Shown: piece by piece, positions 1-6,942 of the stretch
How positions within the stretch are numbered: the stretch's first letter is position 1
Layout of the letters: each line of letters opens with the position of its first letter
Assembly (NCBI GenBank): GCA_041477005.1
Contig: JBGOUJ010000298.1
Coordinates: forward strand, 1-9,190
Direction of reading: 5' to 3'
DNA: 9,190 nt
Source: JBGOUJ01 sp041477005
GTDB taxonomy: Bacteria > Acidobacteriota > Terriglobia > Bryobacterales > JACQDG01
Notes under the pieces: model-generated
What the model saw: the letters and a program-made list of their open reading frames with translations, nothing else
Databases searched by the model: none
What the model was told of the DNA's origin: nothing
Position numbers and translations under genes: made by a program

Positions 1-795
1 CGCGTTCGATATCCGGCCGAGTACAGGTCCGGTTCGGCAAAACTCAAGAATCTCCTGATCACATCGCCTACGGGCCAGACCGTGCCCCTGTCAAGCGTGG
101 CGCACGTAGAGATGCAGGAAGGCCAGACGGAGATCCGACGGGAGAATTTGCGGAACCTGGGCGCCGTGACCGCGCGCTTAGAGGGTCGCGATCTGGGCTC
201 GGCAATGGACGAGATCCAGGCGCGTTTATTCAAGGAGATCCCAATTCCTCCCGCTACCGACATCGAATTCGGCGGCCTCTATCAGATCCAGCACGAGTCA
301 TTCGTCGGACTGACGAAAGTGCTGCTGATGTCGATGGTTCTCATTTTCATCATTCTCGTATTTGAATTCCGGTCCTTCTCGCACCCGATCGCCATTCTGG
401 TAGCTACGGTGCTTTGCGGATCAGGAGCGCTGCTGGCTTTGTACTTTACGCACACGACGCTGAACATTTCATCGTTCATGGGCCTGATCATGGTGGTCGG
501 CATCGTGCAGAAGAATGGTATTCTGATGCTGGATTCGGAGCAGCACTTCACCGGACAGGGCTACCCGTTGCGAGAAGCGATCTTTCACGCCGGCCGCCGG
601 CGTCTGCGGCCGATCCTCATGACAGCGCTCGCCACGATTTTCGGGATGCTGCCGTTGGCGATAGCCGTAGGCTCCGGCGCCCAGCTCTTGCAACCACTGG
701 CGATTGCGGTGATCGGCGGAGTAGCGATCTCGATGCTGTTGTCGTTGGTGATCACACCGGTGCTCTTCTATTTGTTACGAAGCCGAGGTATCTAA
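1..795 (+). CDS. RND-family efflux permease, C-terminal fragment (5' end outside window)
   Basis: The frame is open from base 1 to the TAA at 793-795, giving the last 264 residues of an inner-membrane RND pump; a complete member has about 1,000-1,050 residues. The first ~100 residues are the end of the second periplasmic loop. They include the typical turn VPLSSVAHVE, then an R-R-E-N stretch near 46-49 and G-R-D-L-G near 62-66, all familiar in the RND porter domain. Five hydrophobic spans follow (about 105-123, 128-148, 158-178, 205-224 and 232-257), matching TM8-TM12. The GIVQKNGI motif and the G-M-L-P-L-A...QPLAIAVIGG end are RND signatures. Such pumps use the proton gradient to export drugs, solvents or metal ions together with a periplasmic adaptor and an outer-membrane channel. 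The substrate class (HAE or HME) cannot be fixed because TM4, with its proton-relay residues, is missing. No terminator is evident after the stop. Confidence 0.93.
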   Translation, partial: RVRYPAEYRSGSAKLKNLLITSPTGQTVPLSSVAHVEMQEGQTEIRRENLRNLGAVTARLEGRDLGSAMDEIQARLFKEIPIPPATDIEFGGLYQIQHESFVGLTKVLLMSMVLIFIILVFEFRSFSHPIAILVATVLCGSGALLALYFTHTTLNISSFMGLIMVVGIVQKNGILMLDSEQHFTGQGYPLREAIFHAGRRRLRPILMTALATIFGMLPLAIAVGSGAQLLQPLAIAVIGGVAISMLLSLVITPVLFYLLRSRGI

Positions 796-856
796 CAGCT
801 CGTGGCTAAGTATCCCTGGCGACCGTGACCAAACAGCCGCCGCCGGCGGTGTGGCT

Positions 857-880
857 AATCGGTGGAATCGGTGGAATCGG
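857..880. repeat. 9-bp tandem repeat, 2.7 copies, next to a promoter
   Basis: The unit AATCGGTGG occurs at 857-865 and 866-874, followed by a partial AATCGG at 875-880. It ends two bases before the proposed -35 box at 883. It may be a regulator-binding array or simple slippage; the sequence alone does not decide. Confidence 0.5.
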
Positions 881-882
881 GA

Positions 883-911
883 TTGCCCCCCCGGCGAAGG
901 GATGCGATAAT
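883..911 (+). promoter_or_regulatory. candidate sigma70-like promoter with extended -10
   Basis: TTGCCC (883-888, 4/6 match to TTGACA) lies exactly 17 bp before GATAAT (906-911, 5/6 match to TATAAT). A TGC at 903-905 directly before the -10 gives the extended -10 form. Transcription would start near 918 and leave a leader of about 190 nt before the preferred dynamin start at 1109. It is the best promoter candidate in the gene-free stretch 796-1108 and would drive the dynamin/PH/MFS run. It is a consensus match only, and other sigma factors may be used in this organism. Confidence 0.5.
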
Positions 912-963
912 AGTAACGGGTGTTGGAGTTCGCCCTTAACCGCCTTGCCCGGGCAGATGACTC

Positions 964-996
964 CTACAAGGGTTTCCTGGATGGGTGACCTTGTAG
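964..996. promoter_or_regulatory. inverted repeat (hairpin) in the leader of the dynamin run
   Basis: CTACAAGG at 964-971 is perfectly complementary to CCTTGTAG at 989-996, with a 17-nt loop. The stem ends one base before the upstream ATG at 998, so it would occlude that start in the mRNA. No U-tract follows, so it is not a standard terminator. It could be an operator or a leader structure. Apart from this, the tandem repeat and the promoter, I see nothing else in 796-1108. Confidence 0.4.
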
Positions 997-1108
997 CATG
1001 CCGCCAGTCATCAGCGCAGGTCCCCGGGAATCCCTTACAATTCGGGCCTCAGGCCGCAAAACAGCCGCCAGTTCTTGGGCTGAGCAGGCCGGCGGAGTGC
1101 GAACAGCC

Positions 1109-3196
1109 ATGGCGGAGACCCGCGAGCCGGTGGAGTCCCTCAATGGAGCACAGTTGCGGCATCTCTTATCGGAGTGCGAGTACGCCGACAAGCTCCTCTC
1201 GGAAATTGAATCCATCCTGGCTGCCGCATCGTCCAAGTCGCCGTTCCCGAAGTACAAGGTTGACATATCGCCTGCGCAGGCCAAGGTTGTGCGAGATTAT
1301 GTCGCCCGCATCCGGGCGCAAACCGTGCGCGTGCTCGAAGGTCTGGGCGTGGCCCCTTCACCCCCTCGGATCGGCGCCGTACACGCGATTCGCACGAACC
1401 TGGCCTTCGTTGACATCGCCTTCGAAGAGGCGCGCCCCAGGTACATGCGGGGATACGGGGATGTCCCAAAGTCCGTGGCTCCCCAGCTCGAGGGCCTCGT
1501 CAATGAACTGCAAGGCGCCGTGGGGAAACTCGATTCCTACCTTGCCCAGGGCCTAGGCCAGGATCTGGAAGCAAGGCTACAGCGGCTCGAGTATACGGGG
1601 AACGAGATTTTGCTGCTGAAGAGGCTGGAACGGATCATCACAGAACGTGGATTAGTCGAGTTCCGATCGAGCCTTTCCACGATTCTCGACCGCTTCGAGA
1701 CAAGGACTTTCGAAATCGCTCTCTTCGGAAGAGTCAGTTCCGGCAAATCGTCTTTGCTGAACTACATTGTGCAGACAGAGGTGCTTCCGGTCGGGGTGAA
1801 CCCGATCACCTCGGTCCCGACCCGCCTTCTGTACGGAGCAACGCCGGCGGTGACCGTGCGATTTGCGGAAGGAAAGGCAGAGCAGTGCGAACTCAACCGG
1901 CTGGCGGAGTTCGTAACGGAGCAATACAACCCGGCCAACGCCAAGCATGTCACGCGGATTGTGGTGCAATTGCCCTCGCCGCGTCTCCGCGACGGAGTCG
2001 TTTTCGTTGATACGCCTGGATTGGGATCGCTGGCCACTACCGGCGCAGCAGAAACTCTGGCTTACCTCCCTCGATGTGATCTCGGCGTCGTGCTGGTGGA
2101 TGCCAGTTCAACTCTGACCGAGGAAGACCTGGCTACGGTTCAAGCCCTTTACGAGGCGGCTATTCCCGCCTCGGTCCTGTTGAGCAAAGCGGATCTGTTG
2201 AGCCAGGATGATCAGAACCGCTCGGCGAAATACATTGCCGATCAGATGGCGGTTTGCTTGAGCGTCAATCTCCCGGTGCGCCCCGTTAGCGTCAAATCGG
2301 GCGACGCTCATCTGTTGGATCGGTGGTTCGAACAGGAGATATTGCCGCTCTACGACCGGCAACAGCAGTTGGCCCAACAGTCTCTCCGGCGCAAAGTCGG
2401 GGCCTTACGGGAGTCTGTCGCGGCGGCTCTGCAGGTCAGACTCGAGAAGAGCGGCCCGGTCCCGCAAAGAGGAGACCGCCCACCAAAGCAGGTGGAGATG
2501 GAGCTGCGGAAGGTCGCCGGCGAATTCCGAAAGGTTCGCGAGATCGCCGAAAAGGTTGGAGATGAGCTCCGGGATGTGGGCGATGGGGTCTTGGGGAGAG
2601 CCGCATCTCAGGTCGTCGAACACTGGCGGCAAAAGGACCCCACAGGATCGCCGATCGAGGAGGTAGTGGCCTCTTCTTTGGCCCGGGTGGCTGCCGACTA
2701 CGCCAACGTGCTTTATTCTGCGCTGGAGAGTTTGGGCCGAGATCTCGTGCACGCTTTGAGGCACGCGGCCGCCGCCCTGGATCTGAACGATGCGCCGGCT
2801 GACGAAGAGGTCCTCTCGGCTTTGAGAGAGATGCCCAGACTGGACCTCGGAGAGTTCCACCTCGACCTTCGGCCCAGCCTTGTTGCCTCATTGAGCAGAG
2901 GATTGGCGACGCGTCTCGCCGAAGGAAAGCTGCGCGCACAATTCGGCTCCGCAGTTTCCGAGGCGTTTCGGTCTTATGCAAGGCTGCTGGAAGCCTGGGC
3001 CGCGAAGACGAACAAAGAGTTGGAGGGGCGCTTCAACGCTCACGCCGACACCTATCGTGCTCAACTGGAGCGTTTGGCGAGTACTGGCGGCGCTTCGCGG
3101 GAGGAAGAAGGGGAAATCCAGCGCGACTTGCAGAGTCTGGAGCAGTTACAGCAAGTTCCGGAAGTGACGAGTCAACTCCGGGAAGAAGTGCTGTAG
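1109..3196 (+). CDS. bacterial dynamin-like large GTPase
   Basis: A 695-residue GTPase of the dynamin superfamily, proteins that self-assemble on membranes and use GTP to bend, tether or fuse them. Residues 1-200 are charged and mostly helical. The G domain follows: P-loop GRVSSGKS at 207-214, a switch-I type NPITSVPT with the conserved threonine, DTPG at 301-304, and SKAD at 359-362 as the base-recognition motif. The remaining ~300 residues are helical with coiled-coil character (E/K/R/L-rich towards the end), as in the stalk of bacterial dynamins. I see no clear transmembrane span or hydrophobic paddle, so membrane contact could need a partner. The frame is open up to an ATG at 998, which would add 37 residues. 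I prefer 1109 because GGAG lies at 1094-1097, while the 998 start abuts a hairpin and lacks a clear ribosome site. First gene of a three-gene run; its stop is 18 bp before the next ORF. The exact cellular role is unknown. Confidence 0.9.
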   Translation: MAETREPVESLNGAQLRHLLSECEYADKLLSEIESILAAASSKSPFPKYKVDISPAQAKVVRDYVARIRAQTVRVLEGLGVAPSPPRIGAVHAIRTNLAFVDIAFEEARPRYMRGYGDVPKSVAPQLEGLVNELQGAVGKLDSYLAQGLGQDLEARLQRLEYTGNEILLLKRLERIITERGLVEFRSSLSTILDRFETRTFEIALFGRVSSGKSSLLNYIVQTEVLPVGVNPITSVPTRLLYGATPAVTVRFAEGKAEQCELNRLAEFVTEQYNPANAKHVTRIVVQLPSPRLRDGVVFVDTPGLGSLATTGAAETLAYLPRCDLGVVLVDASSTLTEEDLATVQALYEAAIPASVLLSKADLLSQDDQNRSAKYIADQMAVCLSVNLPVRPVSVKSGDAHLLDRWFEQEILPLYDRQQQLAQQSLRRKVGALRESVAAALQVRLEKSGPVPQRGDRPPKQVEMELRKVAGEFRKVREIAEKVGDELRDVGDGVLGRAASQVVEHWRQKDPTGSPIEEVVASSLARVAADYANVLYSALESLGRDLVHALRHAAAALDLNDAPADEEVLSALREMPRLDLGEFHLDLRPSLVASLSRGLATRLAEGKLRAQFGSAVSEAFRSYARLLEAWAAKTNKELEGRFNAHADTYRAQLERLASTGGASREEEGEIQRDLQSLEQLQQVPEVTSQLREEVL

Positions 3197-3214
3197 AGGC
3201 CGCGCCCCACCCAA

Positions 3215-4147
3215 ATGGGTTCGTCGACCGATCTCGATCAGAGGAGCGATCGCTTACGTATGCGCCCACCGACTGAGGGTGGTCTTCTCGGCACAGCTAC
3301 CGTGACTCGGCCCCCGATCGATTCGCGACAATACAGGTTCATCTACGGCATTCGGTCGCTGGCTGATCTTCCGGAGGACTTCCCCGTACCGGAAACGAAT
3401 GGTGGGTTCCGGTTTGGCGTGTTCCTGCCTCAAGACGAGTTGAGGCTGTTCGGCCGGCGCTATCCCGCTCGCATCGTGATGCTGTGCCCTGGCTCTCTCG
3501 TTATTCGGGCTCACCCGAGTGCGGGCGAGGCGCCCACCTTTGTTCCGCTCGAAGCGGTGCAATTCGTCGAGTCCGGGCACATCCTCCTGTACGGATGGTT
3601 GAGATTGGTGTCGAATGGTTCCGATCGAACGCTTCTGTACAATACTTGCGCCAGCCGCGCGGTGGACGAACTGCTCTTGCGTTTGCGAGAGGATTGCCTG
3701 CCAAGCTTTACCGGCATCCATCGGCCTTCCGGCGCTGGGATCTTCGGCCCGCCCTCCGACCTCAAGATGCACAACGCGGAATCGACGGAGCTCGATCCTC
3801 AGGAGCAGGTCTTACTCCGTTTTTTCAGCCCAGTCGTCAGCCGCAACCAAAAGTGGTGGGGTTACAAGCGCGAGCTCCGGTCTCCGGCCGATCTGGTGCT
3901 CCTGACGGACCGCAGGCTTCTTTGGATCACGGACCGTTACCAAGATCGGTACGAGAGGTACGGAACCGTCTGCCGGTATGCGGGGGTGGGAAATGTCGTC
4001 GATCTTGCTTGCCACCCAGGGGAGCAGGGCACGGTACTGACGGTGCAGTTTCGCTGGGGCGGGCCCTGGCGCATTCCGATCTCATCGGAAATGCAAGCAG
4101 AGTTGCACAGTTTTGTTGACGCGGCGCGACACGCGTGGGGGCGATGA
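3215..4147 (+). CDS. hypothetical protein, probable tandem PH-like domains
   Basis: I do not recognise a named family for the whole 310-residue protein. Its layout suggests two domains of the bacterial PH-like type. The first (about 74-160) alternates short beta strands (ARIVMLCPGSLVIRA; FVPLEAVQFVES; ILLYGWLRLVS) and ends in a helix (SRAVDELLLRLRE). The second (about 193-308) has VLLTDRRLLWIT, the strand pattern typical of bacterial PH domains, then VGNVVDLACHP, a strand TVLTVQFRW and a closing helix (EMQAELHSFVDAARHAW). No signal peptide or membrane span is visible, so it should be cytosolic or peripherally membrane-bound. PH-like domains bind lipids or proteins, which fits a partner for the dynamin-like GTPase encoded 18 bp upstream. 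The start is uncertain: an ATG at 3260 has AGAGGAG at 3240-3246 but 13 nt of spacing, and recognisable sequence begins only near residue 36. The TGA overlaps the start of the transporter gene. Gene reality is firm; the PH assignment is by pattern only. Confidence 0.82.
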   Translation: MGSSTDLDQRSDRLRMRPPTEGGLLGTATVTRPPIDSRQYRFIYGIRSLADLPEDFPVPETNGGFRFGVFLPQDELRLFGRRYPARIVMLCPGSLVIRAHPSAGEAPTFVPLEAVQFVESGHILLYGWLRLVSNGSDRTLLYNTCASRAVDELLLRLREDCLPSFTGIHRPSGAGIFGPPSDLKMHNAESTELDPQEQVLLRFFSPVVSRNQKWWGYKRELRSPADLVLLTDRRLLWITDRYQDRYERYGTVCRYAGVGNVVDLACHPGEQGTVLTVQFRWGGPWRIPISSEMQAELHSFVDAARHAWGR

Positions 4148-5382
4148 TGAATTCGAATGCCACAGTTGCCGATTGTGGTGCAAAACGTCCCTGGCGGAAT
4201 CGCAACGTGACGGGCATGGCCGTGACGAGTTTCTTGTCCGACGCCGGGCACGAGATGGTAACAGCCGTTTTGCCGGGCTTTCTGGCCACCATTGGCGTAG
4301 CCGCCGGCGCCCTGGGATGGATCGAGGGCGTCTCGGACGCGGCGTCCAGTTTCGTTAAGCTCGGGGCCGGCTGGTACTCGGATCGAATCGGTCATCGGAA
4401 GAGGATCGTCGTTCTGGGGTACTTCCTGACCGGCACGGCGCTGGCCCTCTTCGCGGTCGCGGTTTCATGGGGTCTGGTGCTTCTCGGACGGTTAATCAGT
4501 TGGTTCGGCCGGGGAATCCGCGGGCCGCTGCGCGATGCTATGCTTTCGGATTCGGTGGATCCGCAGGTGCGCGGCAAGGCCTTTGGGCTGCACCGGGCCG
4601 GAGACACAATCGGAGCGATCATAGGACCCCTGTTCGGCGTGGGCCTGCTCTCACTCCTGCCGGCTTCCACTCCTTCGGCTCCTTTCCGCACGATCTTTCT
4701 CCTATCTCTCGTGCCGGGGCTCGCCTCTGTCGCCGCGTTTGCGATGCTGGTTCGCGAAGCGCGCCGCCCGGCCAATCATTCGCTCCGCTTCTGGAGCGCG
4801 TTGCGAAACCTGCCCAAACGGTATACGCGGTTCCTTCGTGGTGTTGGCGTCTTCGGACTCGGTGATTTCTCTCACACCCTACTGATACTTGCTGCGACCC
4901 AAATCCTGACCCCGGTTCATGGCGCAGTCCGGGCCGCTCAGATCGCCGGGTTGCTCTACGCGCTTCGCAATGTTTTTTACGCGGGCGCTTCGTTCCCGAT
5001 CGGCGCCCTGGCAGATCGGGTGCAAAAGGAGAAGTTGCTCGCCGCCGGGTATCTCCTTGGCGTGTTCACAGCCTTCGGAACGGCTGCTTTGTTCGCCTTT
5101 CACATCTCGAATCTGGCAACCCTGGCTGCTGTTTTTGCCCTGGCTGGCGTTTACATCGCAATGGAAGACGCTCTCGAAGGCGCAATCCCGGCGGATTTGG
5201 TCACGAGTGAAGCGAGAGGCACCGCCTACGGTCTCATGGGTACGGTAAACAGCGGGGGCGACTTGGGGGCGAGTGCGCTGGTTGGAACGCTGTGGACCGC
5301 GATCTCTCCGGCCGTCTCCTTCGGCTGCGCCGCAATTCTTATGCTCCTCGGGACCGCCCAGGTCTACAGAAATCAGGCTTAG
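4144..5382 (+). CDS. MFS transporter (12-TM, substrate unknown)
   Basis: An inner-membrane transporter of the major facilitator superfamily, 412 residues from the ATG at 4144, the usual length. Near residue 30 it has FLSDAGHEMV, then GALGWIEGVSDAASSFVKL in TM2. The loop 2-3 motif A follows as GWYSDRIGHRKR (about 76-87), and FGRGIRGPLRDAMLSD (about 121-136) resembles a motif shared by a large group of poorly characterised DHA1-like exporters. A central basic loop near 205-230 separates the two six-helix bundles. A second motif-A-like GALADRVQKEK opens the C-terminal half. Substrate cannot be read from sequence; this subgroup is usually annotated only as MFS transporter. ATG 4144 overlaps the TGA of the PH-like gene (4145-4147), indicating translational coupling. 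GGGGG at 4137-4141 better suits the next ATG at 4147, and a GTG at 4135 is also possible. It ends 48 bp before the stop of the convergent AAA gene. Confidence 0.93.
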   Translation: MMNSNATVADCGAKRPWRNRNVTGMAVTSFLSDAGHEMVTAVLPGFLATIGVAAGALGWIEGVSDAASSFVKLGAGWYSDRIGHRKRIVVLGYFLTGTALALFAVAVSWGLVLLGRLISWFGRGIRGPLRDAMLSDSVDPQVRGKAFGLHRAGDTIGAIIGPLFGVGLLSLLPASTPSAPFRTIFLLSLVPGLASVAAFAMLVREARRPANHSLRFWSALRNLPKRYTRFLRGVGVFGLGDFSHTLLILAATQILTPVHGAVRAAQIAGLLYALRNVFYAGASFPIGALADRVQKEKLLAAGYLLGVFTAFGTAALFAFHISNLATLAAVFALAGVYIAMEDALEGAIPADLVTSEARGTAYGLMGTVNSGGDLGASALVGTLWTAISPAVSFGCAAILMLLGTAQVYRNQA

Positions 5383-5430
5383 CCGGCAGGGGTCGTGCAT
5401 CCGGCAGCAAGCGTCAGCCACCAAACGACA

Positions 5431-6183
5431 TCAACTCATGAACTTCACCATTGCGTCGATTCGCAACGGCACGAACTTGATGTACCGCCCGGTGACGTAA
5501 CGGGCGTCGGTAGCCATCCGGCACATCTCAACAATCTGCCCCGGATTTCCGCGGGCGCTTTCCAGAACCTGCAGTCGAAAGTCCTCCAGCGCCAATCCCT
5601 GGAGGCCGAAGCGCTTCACCGCCAGCTCAAACAGTTGAACCGCCTCATTTTGACTCAGAGGCTGGAACTGGATCATTTTTCGCGGATCCCAGAACAGGCG
5701 GGTGAGCGTCCCCAGGCCGCGGAAATCCCGGGCGGCTGCAATAATCACCATTTCATGAGAATGAGACAGCCTCTGCAGGAACCGAAACGTGCGGTGTCCC
5801 GCGCCCTCGACTCCGTCCAGAATGATCGTCCGCGGCTGTGCCTCGAGAGCACTCCATAGAAGGCCCCTGAGACGGATGCTGGTTTGGGTGGCCGCCCACC
5901 TCCCGTCCTTCCAATCAGCGCCGGACAGGCGCAAGAAAACCGGATGCCGGCTCTCCTGCAGGGCGCGCGCCAGCGCGGCGAGCAGGTCATGAAGCACCGC
6001 TCTATACGGGATGTACAAGGAACCGCTGCCGGCTGCTTCGAGGGCGAATCGAATAGTCGTGGTCTTGCCGCAACCCAGAGGTCCGAGCAGGACAACGGAA
6101 TCCCCCTTTCGGAGTGCATCCAGCAAGCGGTGTCGCTCCGACGCAAGGCCTACGATCGGCAGACCCACGTCCATGGCCTGCAC
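5431..6183 (-). CDS. AAA-type P-loop ATPase, last gene of the antiporter run
   Basis: A 250-residue soluble ATPase. GPLGCGKT at 34-41 is the Walker A motif. TIILDGVE at 119-126 fits Walker B, with the aspartate at 123. VIIAAARD near 148 resembles a sensor-1 strand. SARGNPGQI near 222-230 is the R-G-N-P pattern found in the lid of ORC/Cdc6-like, ExeA/TniB-like and STAND-type ATPases. There is no extra N-terminal or C-terminal effector domain and no membrane span, so it is close to a bare AAA module. Its partner or substrate is not visible. The GTG start at 6183 shares one base with the TAG of the universal stress gene (TAGTG); an ATG at 6174 is a reasonable alternative. No strong ribosome site precedes either, consistent with coupled translation. 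Its place in an ion-transport/stress operon suggests a regulatory or assembly role, but that is inference. Confidence 0.85.
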   Translation of the reverse strand: MQAMDVGLPIVGLASERHRLLDALRKGDSVVLLGPLGCGKTTTIRFALEAAGSGSLYIPYRAVLHDLLAALARALQESRHPVFLRLSGADWKDGRWAATQTSIRLRGLLWSALEAQPRTIILDGVEGAGHRTFRFLQRLSHSHEMVIIAAARDFRGLGTLTRLFWDPRKMIQFQPLSQNEAVQLFELAVKRFGLQGLALEDFRLQVLESARGNPGQIVEMCRMATDARYVTGRYIKFVPLRIDAMVKFMS

Positions 6184-6605
6184 TACTTCACGACCAGCAC
6201 GGGGCAGGGCGCCAGTCGTGTGAGGTTCTGGGAAGTACCACCCCAGATGTGGTCGTAAATCCGCGAGTGGCCCGTAAAACCGACCACGAGGAGGTCAAAG
6301 CCGCTCAGACGGGCGAGTTCGATAATCGCCTTGACTTCATGGCCCGCAACAACGGTACAGTCCAGAGACACACCTTGAAGACCGGCCCGCCCCTTGCACT
6401 GCTCCACAAGCTGCCCGAAGTACGTGTCCTCTCGCTCCTTTTCTTCCATCACTTCGCCGACCGTCTCGGCATAATGAGGCAGGTCTTCCTCGACGCTGAC
6501 CATGTGAAGGCTCGCCTGGAGCTGACGGGCGAGCTCGATGGAAACATCAAATGCCTTTTGCGCTCCCTCCGAGCCATCGTGAGCGACTAGAATCTTCCTA
6601 AACAT
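6183..6605 (-). CDS. universal stress protein (UspA family, single domain)
   Basis: A single Usp domain of 140 residues, the standard length for a stand-alone member. It begins FRKILVAHDGSEGAQKAFD with the conserved Asp at 10, has the helix SIELARQLQASLHMVSV, and ends in the nucleotide-binding loop VGFTGHSRIYDHIWGGTSQN followed by the final strand CPVLVVK. Spacing matches the ATP-binding pattern G-2x-G-9x-G-(S/T) (G109, G112, G122), except that the last position is Gly123, with Thr-Ser one residue later, so nucleotide binding may be altered. Usp proteins are cytosolic dimers that bind ATP or cAMP and modulate stress and transport functions. The start at 6605 is chosen because GGAG lies at 6615-6612, six bases upstream, and because family homology begins there; an in-frame ATG at 6659 would add 18 unrelated residues. 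The start overlaps the end of the upstream DUF190 gene by 8 bp and the stop overlaps the AAA start by 1 bp. Confidence 0.95.
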   Translation of the reverse strand: MFRKILVAHDGSEGAQKAFDVSIELARQLQASLHMVSVEEDLPHYAETVGEVMEEKEREDTYFGQLVEQCKGRAGLQGVSLDCTVVAGHEVKAIIELARLSGFDLLVVGFTGHSRIYDHIWGGTSQNLTRLAPCPVLVVK

Positions 6606-6942
6606 TCTTTTCTCCGGAAGGCCTCTGAATTCTGCGAACAGTGACATCTGAGATCGCAATTAGCCCGGTGTCCATCATCTCCTCGAGCACGGGCAGCAGC
6701 CGCTCGACATTTTCGCCGGAGTCGATGATCGTGACGACAACCGGCAGGTCACGCCCGATCAGGTGCCGGCGGTGGATTTCGGCCGACTCCCCGTAGCCTT
6801 CGTAGCCGCGGAGCACGGTGGCGCCGGCTATCTTCAGCTCCCGGCATTTGTCGACGATCGCTTGATAGAGCGGCCGGCCCCGGCAGCGATCCCGCTCGGA
6901 AAAATGGAGGCGCAGAAGTTTAGCTGGTTGCCCGCCCTGCAT
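6598..6942 (-). CDS. DUF190 (PII-like) protein, single domain
   Basis: A 114-residue protein filled by one DUF190 domain (PF02641), a family whose known structures resemble PII signalling proteins. The characteristic order is visible: a first strand KLLRLHFSERDR, then GRPLYQAIVDKC, IAGATVLRGYEGYG, a charged loop with His57 and His60, RDLPVVVTIIDSGENVERLLPVLEEMM and a last strand LIAISDVTVRRI. Family members are small oligomeric cytosolic proteins thought to sense a ligand and bind a membrane transporter or enzyme; the ligand here is unknown. The start at 6942 has an excellent ribosome site, GGAGGAGG at 6956-6949, six bases upstream; further in-frame sequence up to 7020 belongs to the preceding gene. 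It overlaps the double-DUF190 gene by 23 bp and the stress-protein gene by 8 bp. About as long as single-domain relatives and apparently intact. Confidence 0.93.
   Translation of the reverse strand: MQGGQPAKLLRLHFSERDRCRGRPLYQAIVDKCRELKIAGATVLRGYEGYGESAEIHRRHLIGRDLPVVVTIIDSGENVERLLPVLEEMMDTGLIAISDVTVRRIQRPSGEKNV

Noticed and set aside
840..849. Palindrome CCGCCGGCGG after the RND gene as a terminator
   Set aside because: It has no loop and no T-run, and such GC palindromes are common in this base composition.
825..1556. Plus-strand open frame of 243 codons
   Set aside because: It overlaps the dynamin N-terminus in another frame, is rich in Pro/Ser/Arg without any domain pattern, and stops inside the GTPase gene; a GC-rich shadow frame.
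2436..2981. Minus-strand open frame of 181 codons inside the dynamin gene
   Set aside because: Pro/Arg-rich shadow of the GTPase helical region.
5382..5405. Hairpin GCCGG/CCGGC between the convergent MFS and AAA genes as a bidirectional terminator
   Set aside because: Only a 5-bp stem with a 14-nt loop and no T-run on either side; too weak to claim.
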